Positions 1-5,521 of a stretch of 11,784 bases of DNA are shown here, one piece after another (the stretch's first letter is position 1; every line of letters starts with the position of its first letter). This stretch comes from an uncultured Bacillota bacterium. Its GTDB lineage: Bacteria; Bacillota_I; Bacilli_A; RFN20; CAG-826. The DNA is taken from the NCBI GenBank assembly GCA_949298295.1, contig CASFWS010000069.1, positions 1-11,784 of the forward strand. The letters run 5' to 3'. The translations under genes were made by a program, and so were the position numbers. Under the pieces are notes generated by a model. That model was not told the origin of the DNA and made no database searches. It saw only the letters and a list, made by a program, of their open reading frames with translations.

Positions 1-2
1 AA

Positions 3-704
3 GCCCTGAAGGCCCGGCGGGATGCCCCTCTTTACGACGATACGACCTACAAGCTCGAACACGAGAGGGCCTATCACCCCTTCGCCTCCTTCGTCAAGAT
101 GACCCGCCTCGAGGAGGCCCGGGATGCCTATGGCGAGCTGGCCGGGGTCCCTTCCGAGGTTTCTTTCTTCACTTCCGACGGCCTCTTCCGGGAAATCGAG
201 GCCCGGCGGAAGGAAAACCGCCTCCTCCGGGAAAGGAAGGAGGCCGCCTACCTCGAGCGGCGGGAAAAGGCCGGGGAGCGCTACCGCTTCGACTCGCTCG
301 AGGACCTCGACCGCCTCATCGAAAGGAATGCCGCCCTCCGTTCGACCGAGCGGAAATGGGCCGAGCGGCTCGGTTCGAAGGAAGAGGAACGCTCGAACGG
401 GGAGAGTTCCCTCGACGTCTTCGCCGCCCTCCTCGAGCGGCCCGGGCTCTATTTCATCGACGAGCCGGAAAACTGCCTCTCTCCCCTCAACCAAAGCCGC
501 CTGGCGAGTCTCCTTTTCGATGCTGCCTTCCATAACCGGAGCCAGCTTCTCGTCGCCTCCCATTCCCCTTTCATCCTCGCCATCCCGGGGGCGAAGGTCA
601 TCGACCTCGATGCAGACCCACCGCGGGAAAGGAAGTGGACAGAGCTGGAAAACATCCGCCTGTATCGCGATTTCTTCCTGACCCATCGGAAGGATTTCGA
701 TTGA
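3..704 (+). CDS. AAA/ABC-type ATP-binding protein, COG3910-like, 5'-truncated
   Basis: The frame is open from the window edge (first full codon at 3) to TGA at 702-704, so this is the C-terminal part of a longer gene. The ATG at 99 has no ribosome site and is internal. Visible parts are a charged helical insert rich in Arg, Glu and Lys (about nt 180-390), an ABC-signature-like SNGESS (about 393-410), a Walker B with catalytic Glu (GLYFIDEPE, about 447-473), a D-loop-like CLSP, and a switch His in ASHSPF (His codon about 561-563), followed by a PGAK segment. Order and spacing fit the small soluble P-loop ATPases of COG3910 (AAA_21/AAA_23 type), related to RecF/SMC-style heads. Walker A would lie upstream of the window. 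Substrate and partner are unknown. It could also be the ATPase of a defence or repair module. Codon use is GC-rich like the rest of the chromosome, so the gene appears native. Confidence 0.75.
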   Translation, partial: ALKARRDAPLYDDTTYKLEHERAYHPFASFVKMTRLEEARDAYGELAGVPSEVSFFTSDGLFREIEARRKENRLLRERKEAAYLERREKAGERYRFDSLEDLDRLIERNAALRSTERKWAERLGSKEEERSNGESSLDVFAALLERPGLYFIDEPENCLSPLNQSRLASLLFDAAFHNRSQLLVASHSPFILAIPGAKVIDLDADPPRERKWTELENIRLYRDFFLTHRKDFD

Positions 705-934
705 GCCCGATAGGAGGTCCCGTTGCCCTTGATAGGGTTTTCCTTCGAGGCGTTCCCGACCGGGCCCCTGAATCCCCTTCCGGGGAAACCCGCGTCCCAT
801 CGATTCATCCAAGGGCCTCCGCCGGATAAGGGCGAGGAATCGAAGGAAAATCGACCGATGACGAAAGGAACCTCTATTGATGAGGCGACAGAGATAGTTC
901 TTTTATTGATCCTCACGAAAAGGCCTTCTTTAAC
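705..934. other. Intergenic stretch left of the cassette array; no gene seen
   Basis: No convincing coding frame is present. Two small hairpins occur: CCCT-TGAT-AGGG followed by TTTT (about 727-743), which could be a weak terminator for the ATPase gene, and CCCC-TTCC-GGGG (about 774-785). From about 860 onward the sequence becomes AT-richer. It resembles, loosely and by eye, the region before the RNA promoters of the other units, so it may be the eroded edge of the array. Confidence 0.4.
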
Positions 935-962
935 TTGAATCTTTGCCAAAATTTCGTTTAAT
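935..962 (+). promoter_or_regulatory. Promoter of small RNA copy 1
   Basis: A -35 TTGAAT at 935-940, a 16-bp spacer, and a -10 TTTAAT at 957-962. Six bases further on, the predicted RNA stem begins at 969, exactly where transcription would be expected to start. The same arrangement recurs in the other two units although the spacers differ in sequence. That argues that the two boxes are functional and not simply copied along. Confidence 0.6.
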
Positions 963-968
963 AAGGGT

Positions 969-1031
969 ACTTCCCTCTTCCATGAGTGCGTCGCCGGAAA
1001 CGGAGTGAACGCGATGGGGAAGTTTTTATTT
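969..1031 (+). ncRNA. Predicted small structured RNA, copy 1
   Basis: An RNA of about 60 nt is predicted. The basal stem is ACTTCCC (969-975) with GGGAAGT (1017-1023), the middle stem is GCGT with ACGC, and the tip is CCG-GAAA-CGG, a GNRA tetraloop (994-1003). A TTTTTATTT tract follows the basal stem directly, so the molecule would end as an intrinsic terminator. The tetraloop and the T-tract exist only when read on the plus strand. The T-tract overlaps the TAA stop of the opposing protein gene, so the transcripts would overlap tail to tail by a few bases. The 47 nt from 985 to 1031 are identical to copy 2. No known RNA family was recognised. The alternative is that only the terminator matters, ending some longer plus-strand transcript. 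Confidence 0.55.
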
Positions 1032-1358
1032 ATGTGTTTTGGCAATCAAATAGTCGACGAGCGAATCGTCTTCTTCGGACATTGAAAATTCCGAAAAGGG
1101 ATGCTTTGTGTAATTGCCTATGTAATCAATTTCCAATTTCTTTCGTAAATATGCTTTGGACGAATCTCCCGCTTTAGGGTTCTTTGCCAAGGGCAAGTTT
1201 GGATGTCCTTTCCCTTTCTTTGGGGAATGGGTAATGCCAAAAGAAAGGTAACGGCTTCCTTTCTCTCCGACGACATACGAAGGATGAATGACCGTCTTCC
1301 CTTTCACATTCGTCTTATGGCCCCGGAAATGCCTTTTACTACGAGTATAAATGCCCAT
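1026..1358 (-). CDS. Small basic cassette protein, copy 1 (110 aa, function unknown)
   Basis: ATG at 1358 is preceded by a GGGGGTGG ribosome site; TAA lies at 1026-1028. The protein has a strongly basic N-terminus (KRHFRGHKT), then HPSYVVGE, YLSFGITHSPKKGKGH (about residues 37-52), AYLRK, and an acidic patch near the C-terminus. No signal peptide or membrane segment is seen. The central pattern (HPsYvVGE, a short gap, YLsFGiTHS) suggests paired beta strands and faintly recalls MazF/PemK-type proteins or small orphan proteins of mobile elements; this is a weak guess. Copies 2 and 3 are clear paralogues, and copies 1 and 2 agree at about three quarters of positions by eye. The gene is AT-richer than its chromosomal neighbours. 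A leader ORF precedes it, and a small RNA gene faces it from the other strand. The basic charge would suit nucleic-acid binding. Confidence 0.75.
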   Translation of the reverse strand: MGIYTRSKRHFRGHKTNVKGKTVIHPSYVVGEKGSRYLSFGITHSPKKGKGHPNLPLAKNPKAGDSSKAYLRKKLEIDYIGNYTKHPFSEFSMSEEDDSLVDYLIAKTHK

Positions 1359-1376
1359 TCAATCCACCCCCGGAAT

Positions 1377-1478
1377 TCAAAAATCGACCTTTCCTTTGCC
1401 TGGCGAGATGACGCGTTCCGGCCGAGCAGGGAAGGGGTCGCCCTTGCGCCCGGCCCAATCGAAGCTTCTTTTGGCCAT
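1377..1478 (-). CDS. Short leader ORF upstream of cassette protein 1 (33 aa)
   Basis: ATG at 1478 follows a strong AAGGAGGAAAGGC ribosome site and the ORF ends at TGA 1377-1379, 18 bp before the ATG of the cassette protein. It begins MAKRSFDWAGRK and ends SPGKGKVDF. Its codons (GCC, CGC, AAG, GGC, GAC, TTC) look host-like. The matching ORF in unit 3 begins MAIRDVEAWGRRK, so only the opening is loosely shared; the unit 2 version is interrupted. It may be a leader peptide that couples translation to the downstream gene, or the first gene of a two-gene cassette. Function unknown. Confidence 0.45.
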   Translation of the reverse strand: MAKRSFDWAGRKGDPFPARPERVISPGKGKVDF

Positions 1479-1574
1479 GCCTTTCCTCCTTCGATGGCCT
1501 CTAAGACGCGGGGAGCGAAACGGCGGATGCGATCCCCCACAAGGGACCGTAGCGGCTACAAGGACGACAACCGA
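1474..1574. repeat. Conserved leader block of unit 1 (second copy at 2120-2220)
   Basis: These 101 bases align with 2120-2220 without gaps (constant offset of 646) and with scattered substitutions. On the minus strand the block ends in the ribosome site and start codon of the leader ORF. It lies between the divergent RNA promoter and the protein genes and may hold the minus-strand promoter or a 5' RNA leader, but no good -35/-10 pair was found in it. Unit 3 lacks most of it. Confidence 0.6.
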
Positions 1575-1610
1575 GAAGGCTTTTTCCGTGAGGAAGATGC
1601 CTCCTTTCCC

Positions 1611-1639
1611 TTGAACTTTTCTAAAATGTTTTGTTAAAT
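1611..1639 (+). promoter_or_regulatory. Promoter of small RNA copy 2
   Basis: A -35 TTGAAC at 1611-1616, a 17-bp spacer, and a -10 TTAAAT at 1634-1639, with the RNA stem starting after six bases at 1646. Same layout as copies 1 and 3. Confidence 0.55.
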
Positions 1640-1645
1640 GATGTC

Positions 1646-1706
1646 ACTTCCCCCTTGTAAGTGCGTCGCCGGAAACGGAGTGAACGCGATGGGGAAGTTT
1701 TTATTT
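1646..1706 (+). ncRNA. Predicted small structured RNA, copy 2
   Basis: The basal stem is ACTTCCCC (1646-1653) with GGGGAAGT (1691-1698), the middle stem GCGT with ACGC, and the tip CCG-GAAA-CGG, followed by TTTTTATTT. From 1660 to 1706 it is identical to copy 1; the 5' arm (1646-1659) differs and contains a small CTT-GT-AAG inverted repeat. The U-tract overlaps the TAA stop of the opposing gene at 1701-1703. Interpretation as for copy 1. Confidence 0.55.
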
Positions 1707-2033
1707 GCGTCTTTTAGCAATTAAGTAGTCAACCGAATCATCGTCTTTTTCGGACATCGAATAATCAGAATACTGATGCTTTGTATAATTACTTTTATAA
1801 TCACTTTCCAACTGTTTACGCAGGTAGGCTTTGGAGGCATCACTAGAGTTAGGGTTTTGAAATAAAGGCAAGTTCGGATGTCCTTTCCCTTTCTTGGGAG
1901 AGTGCGTCAAGCCAAAAGAAAGGTAACGACGGCCTTCCTCACCAACAATGTAGGAAGGATGAGTAACCACTTTTCCCTTCACCCTCGTCTTATGGCCCCG
2001 GAAATGCCTTTTCTTGCGCGTGCAAAAGCCCAT
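1701..2033 (-). CDS. Small basic cassette protein, copy 2 (110 aa, function unknown)
   Basis: ATG at 2033 has a well-placed GGAGG ribosome site (in CCGGAGGTTGATTG); TAA lies at 1701-1703. It shares KRHFRGHKT, HPSYIVGE, YLSFGLTHSPKKGKGHPN, AYLRKQLE and a DYLIAK ending with copy 1. It differs from both copies 1 and 3 in the KT(R)VKGK(V)V(T)HPSY stretch, while its 5' flank is nearly identical to that of copy 3. The C-terminal third is the most variable part of the family. It is convergent with small RNA copy 2. The preceding leader ORF is broken by a stop codon in this unit. The reading frame is full length with no frameshift, so the protein itself appears maintained. Confidence 0.75.
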   Translation of the reverse strand: MGFCTRKKRHFRGHKTRVKGKVVTHPSYIVGEEGRRYLSFGLTHSPKKGKGHPNLPLFQNPNSSDASKAYLRKQLESDYKSNYTKHQYSDYSMSEKDDDSVDYLIAKRRK

Positions 2034-2037
2034 TCAA

Positions 2038-2124
2038 TCAACCTCCGGAAGGAAGGCAAAGACCTCGGCAAGGGAGGAACGCCTCCTTTCGCCTCCCCCA
2101 AGCCTAAACGTTTCTAAATGCCAT
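2038..2124 (-). pseudogene. Interrupted leader ORF of unit 2
   Basis: ATG at 2124 follows AAAGGAGGAAAGGC, but the ORF stops after six residues (MAFRNV) at TAG 2104-2106. In unit 3 the matching codon is GAG: base 2106 is a where 2783 is c. That is one of only two differences in a 127-bp block shared by units 2 and 3. Past the TAG the frame would continue as in unit 3 to TGA 2038-2040, overlapping the ribosome site of the cassette protein. Confidence 0.45.
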
Positions 2125-2262
2125 GCCTTTCCTCCTTTGATGGCCTCTTCGACGCGAGGAGCGAAACGGCCGATGCGATCTCCCATAAGGGACGGTAGCG
2201 GCCATAAGGACGACAACCGACAAGGTTCTTTTCAAAATCCTCATGGAAACGCCTCCGCTTAC

Positions 2263-2291
2263 TTGAATATTTCCCGGAACGTCTGTTTAAT
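2263..2291 (+). promoter_or_regulatory. Promoter of small RNA copy 3
   Basis: A -35 TTGAAT at 2263-2268, a 17-bp spacer, and a -10 TTTAAT at 2286-2291, six bases before the RNA stem at 2298. The boxes match copy 1 while the spacer is largely different, as expected for a selected promoter. Confidence 0.6.
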
Positions 2292-2297
2292 ATGAAT

Positions 2298-2374
2298 GCT
2301 TCCCGGGGCACTTAAGTGTTGCCAATTGTGTGTCGCCGGTAACGGGTCGGACGTGCGGGGAAGCGTTTTTATTT
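2298..2374 (+). ncRNA. Predicted small structured RNA, copy 3 (diverged)
   Basis: The most diverged copy keeps the same architecture. The basal stem is GCTTCCC (2298-2304) with GGGAAGC (2358-2364), extended by GCAC (2308-2311) with GTGC (2353-2356). The tip is CCG-GTAA-CGG (2336-2345), again a GNRA loop but with a changed second base. The bottom pair has switched from A-T in copies 1 and 2 to G-C, which is compensatory. An extra CACTTAAGTG inverted repeat (2309-2318) lies in the 5' arm. The GTTTTTATTT tract overlaps the TAA stop of the opposing gene. Confidence 0.5.
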
Positions 2375-2710
2375 ATCCTTCTTGCAGCGCTTGGCTATCA
2401 ATCCGTCCACGTATGCTTCGTCTTTAGCCGACATCCTATAACCAACGTAAGCCCTGTGAGTGAATTGCTGTTTGCGGTCTGCTTCCAAATGCTTCCGAAG
2501 GTAAGCAACACGGCTGTCTTTTGAATCCGGATTTCTCGAAAGTCTGTAATTTGAGTGGCCCTTCCCCTTTTTTGGAGAATGCGTTACGCCGAAGAACAGA
2601 TAGTGATTGTCTTCTTCCCCGACAATGTAGGAAGGATGAATGACCGTCTTCCCTTTCACATTCGTCTTATGGCCCCGGAAATGCCTTTTCTTGCGCGTGT
2701 AAAAGCCCAT
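2369..2710 (-). CDS. Small basic cassette protein, copy 3 (113 aa, function unknown)
   Basis: ATG at 2710 has a GGAGG ribosome site that lies inside the end of the leader ORF; TAA lies at 2369-2371. It shares the family core: KKRHFRGHKT (about residues 7-16), HPSYIVGEE (25-33), FGVTHSPKKGKGHSN (40-54) and AYLRKHLEAD (69-78). The C-terminal part has diverged and ends KRCKKDK, three residues longer than the other copies. Very high Lys, Arg and His content suggests nucleic-acid binding. No signal peptide, membrane segment or recognised enzyme motif is seen. A MazF/PemK-like barrel is possible but unproven. Being the most diverged copy together with its own RNA fits joint inheritance of RNA and protein. 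Confidence 0.75.
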   Translation of the reverse strand: MGFYTRKKRHFRGHKTNVKGKTVIHPSYIVGEEDNHYLFFGVTHSPKKGKGHSNYRLSRNPDSKDSRVAYLRKHLEADRKQQFTHRAYVGYRMSAKDEAYVDGLIAKRCKKDK

Positions 2711-2714
2711 TCAA

Positions 2715-2801
2715 TCAACCTCCGGAAGGAAGGCAAAGACCTCGGCAAGGGAGGAACGCCTCCTTTCGCCTCCCCCAAGCCTCAACGTCTCTTATTGCCA
2801 T
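2715..2801 (-). CDS. Short leader ORF upstream of cassette protein 3 (28 aa)
   Basis: ATG at 2801 follows AAGGAGAAAGGC. The ORF begins MAIRDVEAWGRRK, ends LCLPSGG and stops at TGA 2715-2717, four bases before the ATG of the cassette protein. Its last codons (TCC GGA GGT) form the ribosome site of the next gene, an arrangement typical of translational coupling or leader control. Function of the peptide itself is unknown. Confidence 0.45.
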   Translation of the reverse strand: MAIRDVEAWGRRKEAFLPCRGLCLPSGG

Positions 2802-3120
2802 GCCTTTCTCCTTGCTTCTCCTTCGATGAATGGCGAGCAATCGCCGAAATAGTCCTGGAAGCCACGCGGCTCGGGAGGAAGGGCAAGGGCGCTCCTCGCT
2901 TGGCGTCCGAAAGGGACGGCCATGATCTCCGTTGAGGCGGCCCTAAGGGATCTTCGGCAGGCGCTCCCTCCCTATGTATATATGACCTTAGTCGGCCCTT
3001 CGGCCCGGAGGTCATTGGCTTCTTGGAGGCCGTTGAGCGGGGCTGCCTCCCTCGCCCGGTCAAGCTTTCGCCGGAGAAGGCCCCCGTTTCGATCCATGGG
3101 ATCTTTTGCCCGCGGACAGC
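2802..3120. other. Gene-free region between the array and the lipoprotein terminator
   Basis: No convincing coding frame or RNA gene is seen. An AT-rich patch (TATGTATATATGACC, about 2974-2988) could hold the -10 box of a minus-strand promoter for unit 3, but no matching -35 was found. A short GGCCC-TT-CGGCCC-type inverted repeat lies nearby (about 2994-3006). The conserved leader block of units 1 and 2 is missing here, so the array appears to end at about 2800-2930. Confidence 0.4.
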
Positions 3121-3152
3121 AAAAAAAGAGCCTTCCCTCTTTCGGGAAAGCT
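3121..3152 (-). terminator. Rho-independent terminator of the lipoprotein gene
   Basis: Read on the minus strand, AGCTTTCCC pairs with GGGAAGGCT (one G-U pair) around a GAAAGA loop and is followed by CTTTTTTT. A second perfect 8-bp hairpin without a T-tract (CCGCTGGA/TCCAGCGG, 3176-3197) lies between this terminator and the gene's stop codon. Confidence 0.85.
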
Positions 3153-3216
3153 CCTGCTCTTTGCCCGCTCCCTTTCCGCTGGAGGGGGGTCCAGCGGGGG
3201 TTTCGAGGCAAAAAAC

Positions 3217-4374
3217 CTACATTGCCGGCTGGACGTAGGTTCCTTCCGGGGTCCAACCGGTATCGACTTCGACCCCCGGCTCGAAGGCGAAGGAGAGGTC
3301 GAGGTCGGCGTCGATGAGAATGGGGTCGGTTCCCGTCTCCGGATCGATCGAGCCGGAGATGGCGAGGTTATGGATATCGATGGCAAAGTAGTCCCCGTCC
3401 GCCGAGAAGGCTAGGTCGAGGGCGAGACCCCCGAACTCGAGGTCCTTCAGGAGTTCGCGGATGCTCTCTTCCATCATGCTCGTCATGGCGCTGTCTTGGC
3501 TCGTCGTCGGTTCCGAGGCGGCGATCCCCAAGACATACATGAAATACTGGACGGCCATTTCCCTTAGCTCCGCCCCGGAGAAGTCCATATGGATGTTGTA
3601 GCGTCCTTCGCCGTTTATCGTGAACTCCGCGCCAAGGTCGTAGCCGAGGCGCCTATTGAGTTCCGCGATGAAGGTTGGCCCTTGCTCCTTGATGTCAGCA
3701 AGGAAGGAGAGGTCGAGGACGCCCTCGGGGCAGGGGAGGAGCATTTTCCTTTCGAGGGTGGCGGTGTTGAGTTCCTGCAAGGCCGCGAGTCCCGCCTCGC
3801 TGAAGTCGAGGTAAATCGACCCGTCTTGGAGATGGATCTCTTCGTCGAAAACGGTCTCCGGGACAACGATGGAGGTCGTGCTTCCGGCGCTTTCGACCTC
3901 GGTCCCGTCCCGGAAGACGGTGGTGTCCACGAGGAGGTCGAACCCGAGGCCCCCTTCCATCGCCGCTTCCATGTAGATGTCCTTGAAGGAGGCGGTTCCT
4001 TGCTCGTCGAGGGTTAGATCGGCGAGGCGGGCGGTGGCCTTAAAGCCGTCGGCCGCAACACCGACGGCGTAATTGGTGTAGACGTCGGTGACACTCATTT
4101 CATCGCTTCCGGCGACGCCCGAGGAACTGGACATGACCGTCGTCATGTCGAGATCGAGGGTGCCGTCGATCCCGAGGGTCAGGGCCAACGTGTCGTACTC
4201 CATCGCCTCGAGGGCCGCAGCGAGGGCATCGAGGGTTTCCCCTTCCTCGACGGATGAGGAAAGGAGGGAGGATGCTTGATTGCTCTTCCTGTCCTCGGAA
4301 GAGGAAGCGCCTTCCCCGCAGGCGGCGAGGAGGAGGGCTCCGGCCAAGAGGACGGAAATGCCGAGTTTTTTCAT
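3217..4374 (-). CDS. Secreted lipoprotein of unknown function (385 aa)
   Basis: The ATG at 4374 is chosen because GGAG lies eight bases upstream and the protein then opens with a proper lipoprotein signal: MKK, a hydrophobic stretch, and LLLAAC, with Cys 19 as lipidation site. The frame extends upstream to 4419 but that adds only a charged tail that would spoil the signal. After the Cys comes a Ser/Glu-rich linker, then a long acidic domain with alternating short hydrophobic strands (LDLDM, IYLDF, LALDLAF, LDLSFAF) that suggests an extended beta structure, perhaps binding a lipid or ligand. No catalytic motif is recognised. It would be exported by Sec, lipidated and held on the outer face of the membrane. 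Codon use is native. It has its own promoter and terminator and so is probably monocistronic. Confidence 0.85.
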   Translation of the reverse strand: MKKLGISVLLAGALLLAACGEGASSSEDRKSNQASSLLSSSVEEGETLDALAAALEAMEYDTLALTLGIDGTLDLDMTTVMSSSSGVAGSDEMSVTDVYTNYAVGVAADGFKATARLADLTLDEQGTASFKDIYMEAAMEGGLGFDLLVDTTVFRDGTEVESAGSTTSIVVPETVFDEEIHLQDGSIYLDFSEAGLAALQELNTATLERKMLLPCPEGVLDLSFLADIKEQGPTFIAELNRRLGYDLGAEFTINGEGRYNIHMDFSGAELREMAVQYFMYVLGIAASEPTTSQDSAMTSMMEESIRELLKDLEFGGLALDLAFSADGDYFAIDIHNLAISGSIDPETGTDPILIDADLDLSFAFEPGVEVDTGWTPEGTYVQPAM

Positions 4375-4393
4375 GGTGTTCTCCTTTTTTGTG

Positions 4394-4424
4394 ATTCTAA
4401 CAATTCCCTTTCGAAACATTAAGA
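4394..4424 (-). promoter_or_regulatory. Probable extended -10 promoter of the lipoprotein gene
   Basis: On the minus strand, TGT-TAGAAT (4394-4402) is an extended -10 with a five-of-six match, about 20 bases upstream of the start codon. A weak TTAATG sits at -35 spacing. It lies after the nrnA terminator, as expected for a separate unit. Confidence 0.45.
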
Positions 4425-4463
4425 CGGAAATTCGAGGCCTTTCGTTCCGGCCGGGAAAAGGAA

Positions 4464-4484
4464 AAGCGGGCCATCAGCCCGCTT
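4464..4484 (-). terminator. Rho-independent terminator of the ackA-nrnA operon
   Basis: A perfect 8-bp stem AAGCGGGC/GCCCGCTT with a 5-base loop, followed on the minus strand by TTTTCCTTTTCC. It starts 17 bases after the nrnA stop codon. Confidence 0.8.
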
Positions 4485-4501
4485 GCCTTCCTTTTTGCGA
4501 C

Positions 4502-5521
4502 TCAGCGGTACTCCGGATGCTCCTTCAGGATGTCGTCGAGATCCTTCACGAAGGAGGCGAGTTCCCCGAGGTCCTTGATCTTGGCCCCCGAGGCGTTGGC
4601 GTGGCCCCCGCCTCCCCACTTGAAGGCCACCGGCGAGATGTCGGCGACCTTGCTCCGGATGGAGATCCGCCAGCAATAGTCCTTGGGATTGGGGTCCTCG
4701 GTGATCGAGCACCAGATGCCGATCCCCGTGATGTTGGAGAAGACGTTGACGTTCTCCTTGCCCCGTTCCGGGGTGATTTTGAGCTCCTCTTGCGTCTTGG
4801 CGTCGAGGGTGTAGTAGGCGACCCCGTGCTCGGATACCGTGAAGTGGGAGAGGACATAGGCGGTCGAGCGGAGGTCGTCGATTTCCTTCACGTACATCCG
4901 CCGGTAGAGGTTCGGGAGGTCGATTCCCTCCTTCAGAAGCTCCATCGCGACGGCGAAGGTGTGGGTCGAGGTCGAGGAATACATGAAGCGGCCGGAGTCC
5001 CCGACGATGCCGATGTAGAAGTATTCGGCCGCTTCCTTGCTCATCCACTTTTCCTTCCAGGAAAGGCAGAAGTCGGCGACGATTTCGCTCGCCGCGGCCG
5101 CCTCGAGGAGAAGGACGCTATGCCTAGCGATGTCCTCGCCCTTGAAGGGGTGGTGGTCGAACTTGACGATGGTCTCGGCCCTCGCGAAGCGGGGGTCGGC
5201 GATCCTTTCGCGGTCCCCGACGTCGACGACGATGGCTAGATAAGGCCCTTGGCTTAGCCACTCGTCGCTTACGCGCTCGGTCTCCGGGAAGAGGCGGGGG
5301 GCGAAGGCAACGTGGTTATCGCCGACGAAATGGATGTCCTTGCCCGGGAAGTTGTCCTTGAGGAAGGTGTAAAGCCCCATCTGGGTGCCCATCGCGTCGA
5401 AGTCCGGCTTGATGTGGCGGTAGACGACGATCCGGTCGTACTTCTCGATGGCTTGGCGGATGGAGCGGTACTCTTTGTGGAAATGCCGCCCGAAGTCCCG
5501 GATTTCGGAGGGCAAACTCAT
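4502..5521 (-). CDS. nrnA: DHH/DHHA1 phosphoesterase, NrnA-type oligoribonuclease / pAp phosphatase
   Basis: The 339-residue protein matches the NrnA family in length and motif order. The DHH domain has HIKPDFDA (His36, Asp40, Asp42), VVDVGD (Asp100), FDHHP (Asp122-His123-His124) and VGDSGRF (Asp175), the set that binds two Mn ions. The C-terminal DHHA1 domain carries GGGGHANASG (303-312), which holds the substrate. Family members degrade RNA fragments of two to five nucleotides and dephosphorylate 3'-phosphoadenosine 5'-phosphate; some also cleave pApA or pGpG from cyclic dinucleotides. It is cytoplasmic. ATG at 5521 overlaps the ackA stop (ATGA), with GAGGGGAAG as ribosome site inside ackA, so it is translationally coupled and second in the operon. 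The family call is firm; the exact substrate is not. Confidence 0.92.
   Translation of the reverse strand: MSLPSEIRDFGRHFHKEYRSIRQAIEKYDRIVVYRHIKPDFDAMGTQMGLYTFLKDNFPGKDIHFVGDNHVAFAPRLFPETERVSDEWLSQGPYLAIVVDVGDRERIADPRFARAETIVKFDHHPFKGEDIARHSVLLLEAAAASEIVADFCLSWKEKWMSKEAAEYFYIGIVGDSGRFMYSSTSTHTFAVAMELLKEGIDLPNLYRRMYVKEIDDLRSTAYVLSHFTVSEHGVAYYTLDAKTQEELKITPERGKENVNVFSNITGIGIWCSITEDPNPKDYCWRISIRSKVADISPVAFKWGGGGHANASGAKIKDLGELASFVKDLDDILKEHPEYR

Larger units (their letters stand above)
935..2801. repeat. Tandem array of three RNA/protein cassettes, period about 676 bp
   Basis: Equivalent points recur at 675-677 bp: ORF stops at 1026, 1701 and 2369, and shared blocks at 1985-2111 and 2662-2788 (127 bp, two differences by eye) and at 1279-1337 and 2631-2689 (59 bp, no difference seen). 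Each unit holds a plus-strand small RNA gene and a convergent minus-strand protein gene with leader ORF. No transposase, integrase or clear terminal inverted repeats are visible. Duplication by unequal recombination is the simplest origin. Confidence 0.8.

Noticed and set aside
2104..2244. A 46-codon minus-strand ORF in unit 2 opening MRILKRTLSVVVLMAAT with GGAGG upstream, like a short signal peptide
   Set aside because: The start codon is not conserved in unit 1, the substitutions between units are mostly amino-acid changing, and it runs into the broken leader ORF. Probably part of a leader region, not a gene.
969..2371. Reading the structured elements as minus-strand terminators of the small protein genes
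   Set aside because: On the minus strand the stem is preceded by A residues and not followed by a T-tract, and the loop is no longer GNRA; the signals point to the plus strand.
935..2801. Integron-type gene cassette array with attC sites
   Set aside because: The structured elements lack the RYYYAAC/GTTRRRY cores expected of attC, carry their own promoter boxes and T-tract, and no integrase is present.
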